From an uncultured Muribaculaceae bacterium (lineage in GTDB: Bacteria > Bacteroidota > Bacteroidia > Bacteroidales > Muribaculaceae): a DNA stretch of 64,000 bases. Positions 53,885-62,768 of this stretch are shown in pieces. Both the position numbers and the translations under genes were made by a program. Every line of letters begins with the position of its first letter. Position 1 is the stretch's first letter. The notes under the pieces were generated by a model. It was given only the letters and a program-made list of their open reading frames with translations. It ran no database searches and was not told the origin of the DNA. The stretch is taken from contig CAJUKU010000005.1 of assembly GCA_910587425.1 (NCBI GenBank), positions 120,774-184,773 on the forward strand. Reading direction: 5' to 3'.

Positions 53885-53915
53885 TTGGGGTTTTGGAGGG
53901 GTTTGCGTAACTTTG
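53885..53915 (+). promoter_or_regulatory. Promoter of the RluA-type gene
   Basis: TTG (53885-53887), 20 bases, TAACTTTG (53908-53915). The predicted start at about 53920 is only 4 bases before the ATG at 53924, so the transcript may be leaderless or nearly so. Confidence 0.65.
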
Positions 53916-53923
53916 CAGGCATT

Positions 53924-54607
53924 ATGGAAGTGGTCTACGAGGATAATCACCTGATAGTGGTGAACAAGGCTGTGGGCGAGCTGGTGCAGGGCGACCGCAC
54001 CGGCGATGTGGCTCTTGTAGAGACTGTGCGCGCCTACCTGAAAGAGAAATACGCGAAACCCGGCAATGTGTTCTGCGGCGTGGTGCACCGACTTGACCGC
54101 CCTGTGAGCGGACTTGTGGTGTTTGCAAAGACCTCAAAGGCACTGGAGCGGATGAACGCCCTGTTCCGCGACGGAAAGGTGCGCAAGACCTATTGGGCGC
54201 TGACACGCAACCGTCCGCCGAAGCCGGAGGGGCGTATAGAAGGTTATATCACCACCTCGCAGCAGGGGAACAAGAGCTATCACTCGGTGACACCGCGCGA
54301 GGGGGCGAAACATGCTGCGCTGAGCTACCGGACATTGGCACAGGGGGAACGCTACACACTGCTTGAGATCAATCTGGAGACGGGGCGCAAGCATCAGATA
54401 CGCGTGCAGCTCGCCTCGATAGGGTGCCCGATCAAGGGGGATCTGAAATATGGCGACAAGCGGAGCAATCCTGACGGGGGAATCTCGCTCATGGCTCGCC
54501 GGATAGAGTTCACACACCCGGTGAGCGGCATCAGCATAGACCTCACCGCCCCGGTGCCTGACGAACCGCTGTGGAAAGCGCTCGAAGCGGGGACAAGCGA
54601 CCGCTGA
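53924..54607 (+). CDS. RluA family RNA pseudouridine synthase
   Basis: Isomerises uridine to pseudouridine in rRNA or tRNA. The catalytic aspartate lies in HRLDRPVSGLVVFAKT near residue 50; the GRKHQIRVQLASIG motif and a final R-rich segment are also present. At 227 residues it has no N-terminal S4 domain, so it is closer to RluA/RluC-short forms than to RluD. The exact target base is not readable from sequence. The ATG at 53924 is chosen because an upstream frame start would precede the promoter. It is convergent with rlmB, 5 bases apart. Confidence 0.9.
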   Translation: MEVVYEDNHLIVVNKAVGELVQGDRTGDVALVETVRAYLKEKYAKPGNVFCGVVHRLDRPVSGLVVFAKTSKALERMNALFRDGKVRKTYWALTRNRPPKPEGRIEGYITTSQQGNKSYHSVTPREGAKHAALSYRTLAQGERYTLLEINLETGRKHQIRVQLASIGCPIKGDLKYGDKRSNPDGGISLMARRIEFTHPVSGISIDLTAPVPDEPLWKALEAGTSDR

Positions 54608-54612
54608 GAGGA

Positions 54613-55368
54613 TCAGACTATCTCCATGTCAGCCTGCAGGCGCTGGCGTACGACCTCGTAGACAGCCACAGCAGTAGCGACGGAGACGTTGAGCGATCCG
54701 ATCTTGCCGAACATGGGGATTGAGACGAATGTGTCGCACTCGCGTAGCACTTCGGGAGAGATGCCATGATCCTCGGCGCCCATGACGAGAGCCACCGGCA
54801 CGGTGTAGTCGGTCATTGTATAGTTTATGTCAGCTTTCTCACTGACAGCCACGACCTTGTAGCCGCTTTTGCGTAGATCCTTGACAGCCTGCAGGATAGT
54901 GTGGACGCGACACACCGGCAGGTGGTGCAACGCTCCGGCTGAGGTCTTGACGGCGTCGGCGGTGACGCTCACGCTATCATGCTCCGGAATCACGAGAGCA
55001 TCGACTGCGGCACACTCGCAGGTGCGGGCGATGGCGCCGAAATTGCGCACGTCGGTGATGCCGTCGAGCAGCACGACAAACGGTGTGACCCCGGCTTCGT
55101 AGAGCTGCGGCACAAGATTGTCGAGCGAATGGTAGGTGACAGCCGAGAGGATAGCCACGACTCCCTGATGGTTCTTGCGGGTGATCTTATTGATACGCTC
55201 CAGAGGCACACGCCGGTTGACGATGCGGTGGCGGCGTATCAGCTCAAACAGCTCGGCAGCGAGCTCGCCCGAGAGGTCTTTCTTTATATATATCCGGTCG
55301 ATGTCCTTGCCTGCCTCGATAGCCTCGATGACGGCGCGGATGCCGTAGATGTAATCTTCACGTTCCAT
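54613..55368 (-). CDS. rlmB: 23S rRNA (guanosine-2'-O-)-methyltransferase RlmB
   Basis: SpoU-class methyltransferase with the trefoil knot motifs in order: NFGAIARTCECA near 125, VMGAEDHGISPEVL near 195 and SLNVSVATAVAVYEV at the end. The N-terminal substrate-binding domain includes YGIRAVIEAIEAGK. Length 251. Last gene of the dnaN-to-rlmB group, 42 bases after recN. Confidence 0.93.
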   Translation of the reverse strand: MEREDYIYGIRAVIEAIEAGKDIDRIYIKKDLSGELAAELFELIRRHRIVNRRVPLERINKITRKNHQGVVAILSAVTYHSLDNLVPQLYEAGVTPFVVLLDGITDVRNFGAIARTCECAAVDALVIPEHDSVSVTADAVKTSAGALHHLPVCRVHTILQAVKDLRKSGYKVVAVSEKADINYTMTDYTVPVALVMGAEDHGISPEVLRECDTFVSIPMFGKIGSLNVSVATAVAVYEVVRQRLQADMEIV

Positions 55369-55410
55369 ATATTCTATTTCTTTTTGCGGCTGTATCTTTA
55401 CAGCGGCTGA

Positions 55411-57078
55411 TCATTGTTTATTGCGTTTGAGGAGCGAGAGAGCGTTGGCGCGTGCCGCCTGATCGTCGGGGTTGCCGCTGAGCATGAGTGCAAGCTCGCC
55501 GACGCGCTGGTCGTCGGTCAGGCGGCTGATGCGCGTGTGCGTGGCGTGCTCGTCGTCCTCCTTGTAGACCTTGTAGTGACTTGTGCCCTGTGCCGCCACC
55601 TGGGGGAGGTGCGTGATGGCGATGACCTGTATGGAGCATCCGATCTGACTCATCATCTCGCCGATACGGTTGGCAACGTCGCCCGACACACCGGTATCGA
55701 CCTCGTCGAATATTATCGAGGGGAGGCTCATGCGGTCAGCCACGATAGCCTTTATGCAGAGCATCAGGCGGGAGATCTCGCCGCCGGAAGCCACGCCGCC
55801 CACGGGCATGAGCTGCTGGTTTTTGTTGAATGCGAAGACGAACTCCACGGCGTCCATGCCGGTGGCGGAGATGTCGGCAGGGGTGACGCGCACCTCACAG
55901 CGGAGATTTTTCATACCGAGTGGCACGGCGCGCTCCAACAGTTCGGCGGCAAAGCTTTCGGCAGCCTTGCGGCGGCGTTCGCTGATGACCGCCGCAGCCT
56001 CGCGGGCGAGGGCAAGCGCGCGGCGGGTCTCCTTCTCGAGAGCCGACAGACGGTCGTCGGCATTGTCGAGCGCATCGAGGCGTTCGCTCAACTTATCGCG
56101 GACCTCGATGAGCTGCTCCAGGGTGTCGACCTTGTGGCGCTCCATGGCGGCATATATGGCGTTGAGACGTTCCTGGACAGACTCCAGATCGCGCGGGTCG
56201 GCGTTGAAACGGCTGTCGGCGGCGGAGAGCGTGCGCGCTATGTCGCTCACCTCCGAGCTAAGCGCCTCGATGCGTGCCGGGAGGGCATCGTCGGGGTCGA
56301 GCACCCCCTCAAGACGGCTGCAAGCCTCGGCGACATCATCGAGCATGGATGATATGTTGTCCTCACCCTCGGTGAGTGCCTGGAGGGCATCGTAGAGATT
56401 GCTTTTGATCTCGGTGGCGTTGGAGAGCACCTCCTGCTCGCGCTCGAGCTGTTCGAGTTCGCCGGGCTGAGGCGAGATATTGTCGATAGCCTCAAGCTGA
56501 TAGCGCATGTACTCCTCATCGCTGCGGCTGCGCTCAAGCAGCTTGCGCTCCACCTTGAGACGGCGCAGAGCGGCACGGAACGCGTTGAATCTGTTGGCAT
56601 AGTCGGCAAGAAGCTCCTCATTGCCGGCGAGGGTGTCGATGACGCGCATCTGATACTCCGGACGGAGCAGGAGCTGGTTCTGATGCTGGCTGTGGATGTC
56701 GACAAGCTGCATGGCGAGCTCCTGGAGGCGTGCGAGCGGCACGGGGGTATCGTTGACAAAGGCGCGAGAGCGACCGTTTGGGGCGATCTCACGGCGAAGT
56801 ATGCAGTGGGTGTCGTCCCAGTCGATATCGTTGGCGGTGAAAAACTCTGCGAGAGCCGGATAGTCAGTTATCCGGAACATGGCTTCAATCACCGATTTAG
56901 CTTCGGCATGACGCACAGCCTTTGTATCGGCACGTGCGCCGAGCAGCAGCGAGAGTGCGCCGAGCATGATCGATTTGCCGGCACCGGTCTCGCCCGTGAT
57001 TATGTTCAGTCCGGGGCGGAATTCGATGTCGACGGCATCAATCAGCGCGTAGTTGGATATATGTAACGTCTCAAGCAT
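55411..57078 (-). CDS. recN: DNA repair protein RecN
   Basis: SMC-like ATPase for double-strand break repair. The Walker A motif GETGAGKS lies at about 29-36; two coiled-coil arms cover about 155-370; the C-terminal signature SGGEISRLMLC and Walker B IIFDEVDTGVSG follow. Length 555. Coding sequence is GC-rich and intact. It lies 38 bases downstream of the DUF4835 gene. Confidence 0.96.
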   Translation of the reverse strand: MLETLHISNYALIDAVDIEFRPGLNIITGETGAGKSIMLGALSLLLGARADTKAVRHAEAKSVIEAMFRITDYPALAEFFTANDIDWDDTHCILRREIAPNGRSRAFVNDTPVPLARLQELAMQLVDIHSQHQNQLLLRPEYQMRVIDTLAGNEELLADYANRFNAFRAALRRLKVERKLLERSRSDEEYMRYQLEAIDNISPQPGELEQLEREQEVLSNATEIKSNLYDALQALTEGEDNISSMLDDVAEACSRLEGVLDPDDALPARIEALSSEVSDIARTLSAADSRFNADPRDLESVQERLNAIYAAMERHKVDTLEQLIEVRDKLSERLDALDNADDRLSALEKETRRALALAREAAAVISERRRKAAESFAAELLERAVPLGMKNLRCEVRVTPADISATGMDAVEFVFAFNKNQQLMPVGGVASGGEISRLMLCIKAIVADRMSLPSIIFDEVDTGVSGDVANRIGEMMSQIGCSIQVIAITHLPQVAAQGTSHYKVYKEDDEHATHTRISRLTDDQRVGELALMLSGNPDDQAARANALSLLKRNKQ

Positions 57079-57116
57079 GGTTCGTTTCGGATTTCTGTGT
57101 GTCTGTAGGCTGACGG

Positions 57117-58043
57117 CTACCGCTGCGGCGGATCCTTGATCAGCCCTATCCGCTCCTGCTCCGTCGGGTAGATGGAGAGGAGCATAGCGGCGATATCGGC
57201 ACGCTCATCGGTATTTGCCTTTGAGTATATGCCTGTGAGCTCGTCGAGCTTGGCGTCGCGGAAAGCGGAGAGCACTACCGACATGGGAGCCGCCTGGGCT
57301 ATGGTCTGTAGCGTCGGGAGCGCACCGGTGATCTCCGCGCGCCCTTTGTCGGGGCTCACCGACATGCGGTCGAGCCCGAGGCGGTGGTAGGTGTAGATCA
57401 GGTCGCGTATGGCTGATGCCGGGGGCTCGGTGAGAGCGGCGAGTAGCGATGCGCGGTTCTTGTTGTCGTCGATGGCGCGCCATCCTTTCTCGCCGGAGGT
57501 GCGTGCGAGCTGCACCACGCGCGCGGCGGCATCGTAGCAGTCAGAGCCTCCGCGCGGCGAGAAGCTGTCGAAGTCAATAGCCATGATCAGGTAGGCGTAG
57601 AAGTCGAGCAGCGCGGTGAGGTTGCTCTCCACGGAGTTCTCGGAGAAAACGAGTGGCTGACCACGCGTGTAGCCGAAAGATATGTCGTTGTCCTTGTAGT
57701 TGAGGAGTGTGGTGGTGTAGACACTGTCGAACACCGGTCGGGTCGACTGCACCTGGAGCGTTCCGGCGAGGTTGCCGGCATCGTCGACAGAGTTTATGGT
57801 GAAAAACAGCTGGCAGTCTATGCGCTCGCCGGGGGCGAACTGTGCCTGTGTGAACGCGGTGTTGTTGATGTATTCGCTGATAGCCTGCTGCAGCTCGGTG
57901 AAGAGGTCGGAGCTGACATTAGACACGGCATCGGCGTTTACCTCTACCTTGCAGCGGAGCTCGGCGGCTCCGGCGGTAGGCGCCGTCGCCACGACAGCCA
58001 CTGCAAGCAGCAGATTCAACAACATTTTCGTCGGAAAACTCAT
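57117..58043 (-). CDS. DUF4835 protein (PorD-like)
   Basis: A 308-residue secreted protein with a signal peptide (residues 1-27, ending PTAGAAE). DUF4835 proteins are named PorD in species with type IX secretion, where they have been linked to that system. They also occur in Bacteroidales without a full type IX apparatus, so the name alone does not prove secretion here. The 2262-residue BspA-like protein in this window has a type IX-like C-terminus, which makes a check worthwhile. ATGA overlap with coaBC. Confidence 0.85.
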   Translation of the reverse strand: MSFPTKMLLNLLLAVAVVATAPTAGAAELRCKVEVNADAVSNVSSDLFTELQQAISEYINNTAFTQAQFAPGERIDCQLFFTINSVDDAGNLAGTLQVQSTRPVFDSVYTTTLLNYKDNDISFGYTRGQPLVFSENSVESNLTALLDFYAYLIMAIDFDSFSPRGGSDCYDAAARVVQLARTSGEKGWRAIDDNKNRASLLAALTEPPASAIRDLIYTYHRLGLDRMSVSPDKGRAEITGALPTLQTIAQAAPMSVVLSAFRDAKLDELTGIYSKANTDERADIAAMLLSIYPTEQERIGLIKDPPQR

Positions 58044-59239
58044 AGGCTCAGGCGGTCAAGTATGGCAGCAGCCACGTCGCGCTTAGGCATGAGCGGAAGC
58101 TCTTCAGCGGCGCCGTCGGCACGTATCACCGTCACTTTGTTGGTGTCGGTGCCGAAACCGGCTCCGGGATCGGCGAGCGAGTTGAGTATGATCATGTCGA
58201 GATTCTTGCGGCTGAGCTTCTCGCGGGCATTTGCGAGGGCGTTGTCGGTCTCAAGGGCAAAGCCTATGAGCCTCTGCCCAGGTTTCTTCTCAGCGCCGAG
58301 CGCTGCGGCGATGTCGGGATTTTTCACCAGACGGATGACCGGCACGTCGTCATGTTCGCGTTTTATCTTGCGGTCAGCAGTCTCAGCAGGGGCATAGTCG
58401 GCTACGGCGGCACACATCACCGCCACATCCTGCTCAGGGAAGAGGCGACGGCACTCGGCAAGCATCTCGCGGGCTGATTCGACGCGGATCACCTCTACTC
58501 CCGGCTCCTGCGGGACAACGGAAACGGGACCGCTGACGACGGTCACTTTCATGCCCCGGCGCGCTGCCTCGTCGGCAATGGCGTAGCCCATCTTGCCGGT
58601 GGAGTAATTGCCGATGAAACGGACCGGATCGATCTTCTCGTATGTCGGACCGGCGGTGACGAGCATCCGGCGTCCGGCAAGAGCAGAGTCATCGCGCGAT
58701 GCGAAAAACGCGGCGATGGCATCGTGGATCTCCTGCGGCTCAGCCATGCGTCCCTTTCCTACGAGGTGGCTTGCGAGCTCGCCGGTGGCGCTCTCAATCA
58801 CGTGCACGCCGTCGGCGCGCAGCTGCTGCAGGTTTCTCGTCGTGGTGGGGTGAGCCATCATGTCGAGATCCATGGCGGGAGCGACGAATACAGGCGCTTT
58901 CGCCGAGAGATATGTAGTGACGAGCATGTTGTCAGCCACACCTGTAGCCATCTTGGCGATGGTCGATGCCGTGGCGGGTGCGATCACCATCAGGTCAGCC
59001 CAAAGACCGATGTCGACGTGGCTGTTCCACTGACCGGTGTTCGCGGTGAAAAACTCGCTGATTACCGGTTTGCCGCTCAGTGCTGAGAGGGTCACAGGGG
59101 TTATGAATTCTTTTCCGGCAGGGGTAATGACCACCTGCACCTCGGCGCCGCTCTTCACGAGCAGCCGGAGGAGCTGCACGGATTTATATGCCGCGATACC
59201 GCCGGTGATACCGAGGATTATGTGCTTACCCTTGAGCAT
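58040..59239 (-). CDS. coaBC: Phosphopantothenoylcysteine decarboxylase / phosphopantothenate--cysteine ligase
   Basis: Bifunctional coenzyme A enzyme. The N-terminal flavoprotein domain has GITGGIAAYK, SHVDIGLWAD (active histidine) and PAMDLDMM. The C-terminal ligase domain has TAGPTYEKIDPVRFIGNYST, followed by GKMGYAIA. The start at 59239 (MLKGKH) gives 399 residues; the longer frame upstream lies inside the exonuclease gene, with which this start already overlaps by 14 bases. Confidence 0.96.
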   Translation of the reverse strand: MLKGKHIILGITGGIAAYKSVQLLRLLVKSGAEVQVVITPAGKEFITPVTLSALSGKPVISEFFTANTGQWNSHVDIGLWADLMVIAPATASTIAKMATGVADNMLVTTYLSAKAPVFVAPAMDLDMMAHPTTTRNLQQLRADGVHVIESATGELASHLVGKGRMAEPQEIHDAIAAFFASRDDSALAGRRMLVTAGPTYEKIDPVRFIGNYSTGKMGYAIADEAARRGMKVTVVSGPVSVVPQEPGVEVIRVESAREMLAECRRLFPEQDVAVMCAAVADYAPAETADRKIKREHDDVPVIRLVKNPDIAAALGAEKKPGQRLIGFALETDNALANAREKLSRKNLDMIILNSLADPGAGFGTDTNKVTVIRADGAAEELPLMPKRDVAAAILDRLSL

Positions 59240-60038
59240 CCCTGCGGCGCGCTGATTTGATACGTTCGTAGACGACCGTGAAGGCGTCCTTGGTGTTGCG
59301 CGAGAAGTCGCCGTCCATGATCCACCGGTAGTAGCTCGGCTCCGTGCGGAGCACATCCTCGGCAAGACGCCCTTTGTGCTTGCCGAAATTTATAACCTCG
59401 CGGTGCTGGTCATCATAGACGAGGCGCCCCATCATGTCGACGTTCTTGCCCTGGTTGTGTCCTGCCTGGCGGGAGAACTCGGCAAGGAAGTCCATGTCGT
59501 TCTTAAGATCATCATAGCGGTCGAGCTGCGACATCAGCACCTCGTAGGTGGCGCGTGTGTCGGCATTGGCGGAGTGCGCTCCGTCGAGTTCCTTTCCGCA
59601 GTAGAAGCGGTAGGCGGCTACAAGCGTGCGCTGCTCCTTGCGGTGGAAGATCGTCTGCACGTCGATATAGCGGGGCTTTGTGAAATCAAAGCTAACGCCT
59701 GCGCGGGCAAACTCCTCGGCGAGCATCGGCACGTCGAAACGGTTGGAGTTGAATCCGGCTATGTCGGCACCCTCGAACATATCGGCGAGGCTGCGGGCTA
59801 TCTGCTTGAATGTGGGCGCGTCCTTGACATCATCGTCGGTGATGTGGTGCACGGCTGTCGCCTCGGCAGGTATCGGCATCTCGGGATTAATGCGCCGTGT
59901 GCGGGTCACCTCCTCGCCGTCGGGACTCACCTTTATCAGCGAGATCTCAACGATGCGGTCCTGCGTTATGTTTGTGCCGGTAGTCTCCAGGTCGAAGAAT
60001 ATCAGCGGTTTTGTCAGGTTCAGCTTCATGACGCTCAC
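59226..60038 (-). CDS. DnaQ-like 3'-5' exonuclease
   Basis: DEDDh exonuclease of the DNA polymerase III epsilon type. The catalytic residues are visible: D and E in FFDLETTGTN, the aspartate in GFNSNRFDVPML, and H/D in HSANADTRATYEVL. At 270 residues it has a C-terminal extension beyond the exonuclease core. It may be a proofreading subunit or a stand-alone enzyme. The GTG at 60038 overlaps the dnaN stop (GTGA), arguing for this start; an ATG at 60029 is the alternative. It sits directly downstream of the sliding clamp gene. Confidence 0.88.
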   Translation of the reverse strand: MSVMKLNLTKPLIFFDLETTGTNITQDRIVEISLIKVSPDGEEVTRTRRINPEMPIPAEATAVHHITDDDVKDAPTFKQIARSLADMFEGADIAGFNSNRFDVPMLAEEFARAGVSFDFTKPRYIDVQTIFHRKEQRTLVAAYRFYCGKELDGAHSANADTRATYEVLMSQLDRYDDLKNDMDFLAEFSRQAGHNQGKNVDMMGRLVYDDQHREVINFGKHKGRLAEDVLRTEPSYYRWIMDGDFSRNTKDAFTVVYERIKSARRRDAQG

Positions 60039-61159
60039 TCAATTACGCTCATTGGCATCAGCACGATGAGCAGTTCTGACTCCGGCTCGCTCTCCGAGGG
60101 GAGACACACAGCGGCGCGCCCCGGATCCATAAGTTTCATGGTCACGTCGGGGGTGTTTATCACATTGAATATCTCTATGAGCCAGGGTGCGCTGAAGCCT
60201 ATGAGCATCTCATTGCCGTCATACTGGCAGGGAACCGATTCCCAGCCGGATGTGCCGTAGCTGTTGTCCTGCGCACGCAGGGTCAATGAATCGGGGGCGA
60301 GTTTGAACTTCACGAGCCCGTTGCCACCATCGCCGAACACTCCGACACGGCGAACGGCGTTGATGAACGACAGGCGGTCGACGGTCAGTGAATAGGGGTT
60401 GTTCTGCGGTATCACGCGGTCGTAGGGAGGGAAGCTGCCCTTGATCACGCGGCAGTCGAAGGTATAGGATGCCGATTCAAACAGTATGCTCTTCTCCGTG
60501 ACGCTGACACGCACCTCAGCCTCACGGCTGAAAACGTTCTTGATCACCGTGGCAGCCTTGTTGGGGAGTATGAACGAGCATTCGCAACCGGGAGCCGAAA
60601 GAGCGTTTGTGTAACGCACGAGCTTGCGGGTGTCTGTGGCGACGAAGATAATGCGGTCGGGCTTTACGTCCCATAATATACCCATCATCTGCGGGCGGAG
60701 CTGATCTGATCCTACCGCGAAGATAGTGTTCTCGATGCCTTTCATCACCTGCTCGGTAGAGCATACGAAGTTGACGGCACCCTCGGTTTCGGTAGGTTCT
60801 ACCGTAGGATACTCCACTCCGTTGATTGCCATTGTGTTGTACACGCCGTTGGGGTAGGTGATCTTCACCTCCATATTCTCGTCGTCAATCTCAAACGTGA
60901 TACCCTGGTCAGGCATTTCCTTGAGCAGATCGACCATACGGTGCCCGTCGAGGCAGAATGACCCGGAGCCTTCAGCCTCGGTCACCTCAAGTCGTCCCAT
61001 AAGGGAGTTTTCCATGTCCGAAGCCTTCACGGTGAGCGTGTCACCCTCCAGAATAAAGAGGAAATTATTGAGGATTGTCAGGGCATTTTTGGTGTTTATC
61101 ACCTTGCCCACTGCCGACACGAACGAGAGCAGCGTCTTACTTGGGACATTGAATTTCAT
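60035..61159 (-). CDS. dnaN: DNA polymerase III subunit beta (sliding clamp)
   Basis: A 374-residue clamp with three similar domains. It begins MKFNVPSKTLLSFVSAVGKV and has the domain III LIGFSAPWLIEIFNV segment and the C-terminal LLIVLMPMSVIE. First gene of a long operon: dnaN, exonuclease, coaBC, DUF4835, recN, rlmB, with overlaps or gaps under 45 bases throughout. Confidence 0.98.
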   Translation of the reverse strand: MKFNVPSKTLLSFVSAVGKVINTKNALTILNNFLFILEGDTLTVKASDMENSLMGRLEVTEAEGSGSFCLDGHRMVDLLKEMPDQGITFEIDDENMEVKITYPNGVYNTMAINGVEYPTVEPTETEGAVNFVCSTEQVMKGIENTIFAVGSDQLRPQMMGILWDVKPDRIIFVATDTRKLVRYTNALSAPGCECSFILPNKAATVIKNVFSREAEVRVSVTEKSILFESASYTFDCRVIKGSFPPYDRVIPQNNPYSLTVDRLSFINAVRRVGVFGDGGNGLVKFKLAPDSLTLRAQDNSYGTSGWESVPCQYDGNEMLIGFSAPWLIEIFNVINTPDVTMKLMDPGRAAVCLPSESEPESELLIVLMPMSVIE

Positions 61160-61223
61160 GCTGATATATATTCTTAAAGTTTTTTATTCGGTACTATACG
61201 GGCATTTCGCCCCATTTAAAAGG

Positions 61224-61231
61224 CAAAATTA
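61224..61231 (-). promoter_or_regulatory. -7 element of the dnaN operon
   Basis: Minus-strand TAATTTTG; predicted start near 61219, about 60 bases before the dnaN ATG. The -33 element is not clear. Confidence 0.5.
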
Positions 61232-61536
61232 AACAAAAAACAGCATATACCGCACCCTACTCCCGCTAAATTTCACATCGCACACCTTAAATTATATAGG
61301 GGAAGATAATGGAGGAGCATGGTGTAAACGTCTGTTAACACAGCAAAGACAGAAGCACAGCGAACCATACCCCACACACCGTGAAAGGACGCGCAACTCT
61401 ATATCAACATATTAAAGCGCAAAAACAAATAGAAAAACCAACCATTCAAGAGCCGAAAACAACCACTAACAAACCCTACATTTCTTAACAAAGTTGAAAA
61501 CAACGGCGGGATAATCACGGAACTGCGAAAATTTCG

Positions 61537-61544
61537 TAATTTTG
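61537..61544 (+). promoter_or_regulatory. -7 element of the sugar transporter/kinase pair
   Basis: TAATTTTG; predicted start near 61549, about 20 bases before the ATG at 61569. No clear -33 element. Confidence 0.5.
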
Positions 61545-61568
61545 CCGCTCATTAATCAAAGACACTTC

Positions 61569-62768
61569 ATGAGCCGATTAGTAAGCAAAAAATATCTGCT
61601 ACCGTTCATCCTCATCACATCGCTATTCTTCATGTGGGGGTTTGCGCGTGCAATTCTCGACGTTCTGAACAAGCACTTTCAGGAGTCGCTGCATATCTCA
61701 ATAACACAATCCACACTCATTCAAGCCACAACCTATCTCGGGTACTTCCTCATGGCGCTTCCCGCCGGAATGGTGATCACCCGTTGGGGATACCGACGTG
61801 GAGTTGTACTCGGACTTATACTGTTCGGTGCGGGAGCACTGCTGTTCATTCCAGGCGAACAACTGATGTCGTTCCCGCTGTTTCTCGGAGCACTGTTCGT
61901 GATAGGCTGCGGACTTGTCGTTCTCGAGACAGCCGCCAATCCATACGCCGCCGAACTCGGCGACCGCGCCACCTCGGCGAGCCGCCTCAACCTCGCGCAA
62001 TCATTCAACGGAGCGGGATGCATACTCGCGCCGGTAATTGTCGGCAGTTTCCTGTTCTCCACCGAGGGAGCGTCGGTAGCTGTACCCTACACCATCATGG
62101 GCATCTGCGTGCTGCTCGTTGCCCTGCTGTTCACCCGCGTGAAGCTTCCGGAAATATCATCTGATGACGATAAGGAATCCAACCCCACCGCCAGCATCAG
62201 CAGCACTATAGCCTCACTCTGGCGCCGACGCAGTTTCCGGCTTGGAGTCCTCGCCCTTTTCAGCTACGAAGTGGCGGAGATCTCGATCAACAGCCTGTTC
62301 ATCAATTACGCGACATCCGACGGATGGATGGATAAATCGACAGCATCAGTAGTCCTCTCTTTCGGTGCCCTCGGACTCTTCATGCTGGCACGAATCGCCG
62401 GCAGCTGGATCATGAGCCGCATCGCCGCACCAAGAGTGCTCGCCGCGTGCGCCGTACTTACCGTAGCCGGAGCGATTGCCGTGGTTCTTAACGCCGGAGC
62501 GATCTCACATGCAGGTCTGTTCGCCTGCTACGCTTTTGAAGCAATAATGTTCCCCACCATATTCGCGGTCACAATCGCCGGTATAAGCCGAAGTGAAGTG
62601 AAGATAGCATCATCATTCCTCATGATGACACCCATCGGCGGCGCCGTAGGAACATCTCTCATGGGTGCCATAGCCGATGCTACCTCAATGTCGACCGCAT
62701 TCATAGTCCCCGCCGTAGGCTACCTCATGGTACTGATCTACGCGCTTTCCAATCTGAAAACAAAATGA
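61569..62768 (+). CDS. FucP-like MFS sugar transporter
   Basis: A 399-residue, 12-helix inner-membrane sugar:proton symporter. The family opening YLLPFILITSLFFMWGFARA (a FucP/GluP-type signature), ALPAGMVITRWGYRRGV and the LETAANPYAAELG segment are all present. The substrate cannot be read with certainty; fucose, glucose and galactose relatives share these motifs. The ATG at 61569 is chosen because a TTG-start frame would begin inside the -7 element. It overlaps the kinase gene by ATGA, so the sugar may be phosphorylated on entry. Confidence 0.9.
   Translation: MSRLVSKKYLLPFILITSLFFMWGFARAILDVLNKHFQESLHISITQSTLIQATTYLGYFLMALPAGMVITRWGYRRGVVLGLILFGAGALLFIPGEQLMSFPLFLGALFVIGCGLVVLETAANPYAAELGDRATSASRLNLAQSFNGAGCILAPVIVGSFLFSTEGASVAVPYTIMGICVLLVALLFTRVKLPEISSDDDKESNPTASISSTIASLWRRRSFRLGVLALFSYEVAEISINSLFINYATSDGWMDKSTASVVLSFGALGLFMLARIAGSWIMSRIAAPRVLAACAVLTVAGAIAVVLNAGAISHAGLFACYAFEAIMFPTIFAVTIAGISRSEVKIASSFLMMTPIGGAVGTSLMGAIADATSMSTAFIVPAVGYLMVLIYALSNLKTK

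Larger units (their letters stand above)
61160..61568. other. 409-base divergent intergenic region
   Basis: Lies between dnaN (minus) and the sugar transporter (plus). It contains one -7 element for each. The middle (61260-61530) is AT-rich with several AAC runs and no hairpin, gene or DnaA-box-like repeat that I can support. Confidence 0.6.

Noticed and set aside
61260..61530. Possible replication origin next to dnaN
   Set aside because: No cluster of DnaA-box-like 9-mers and no dnaA gene is seen; dnaN here sits with recN and coaBC and not with dnaA.
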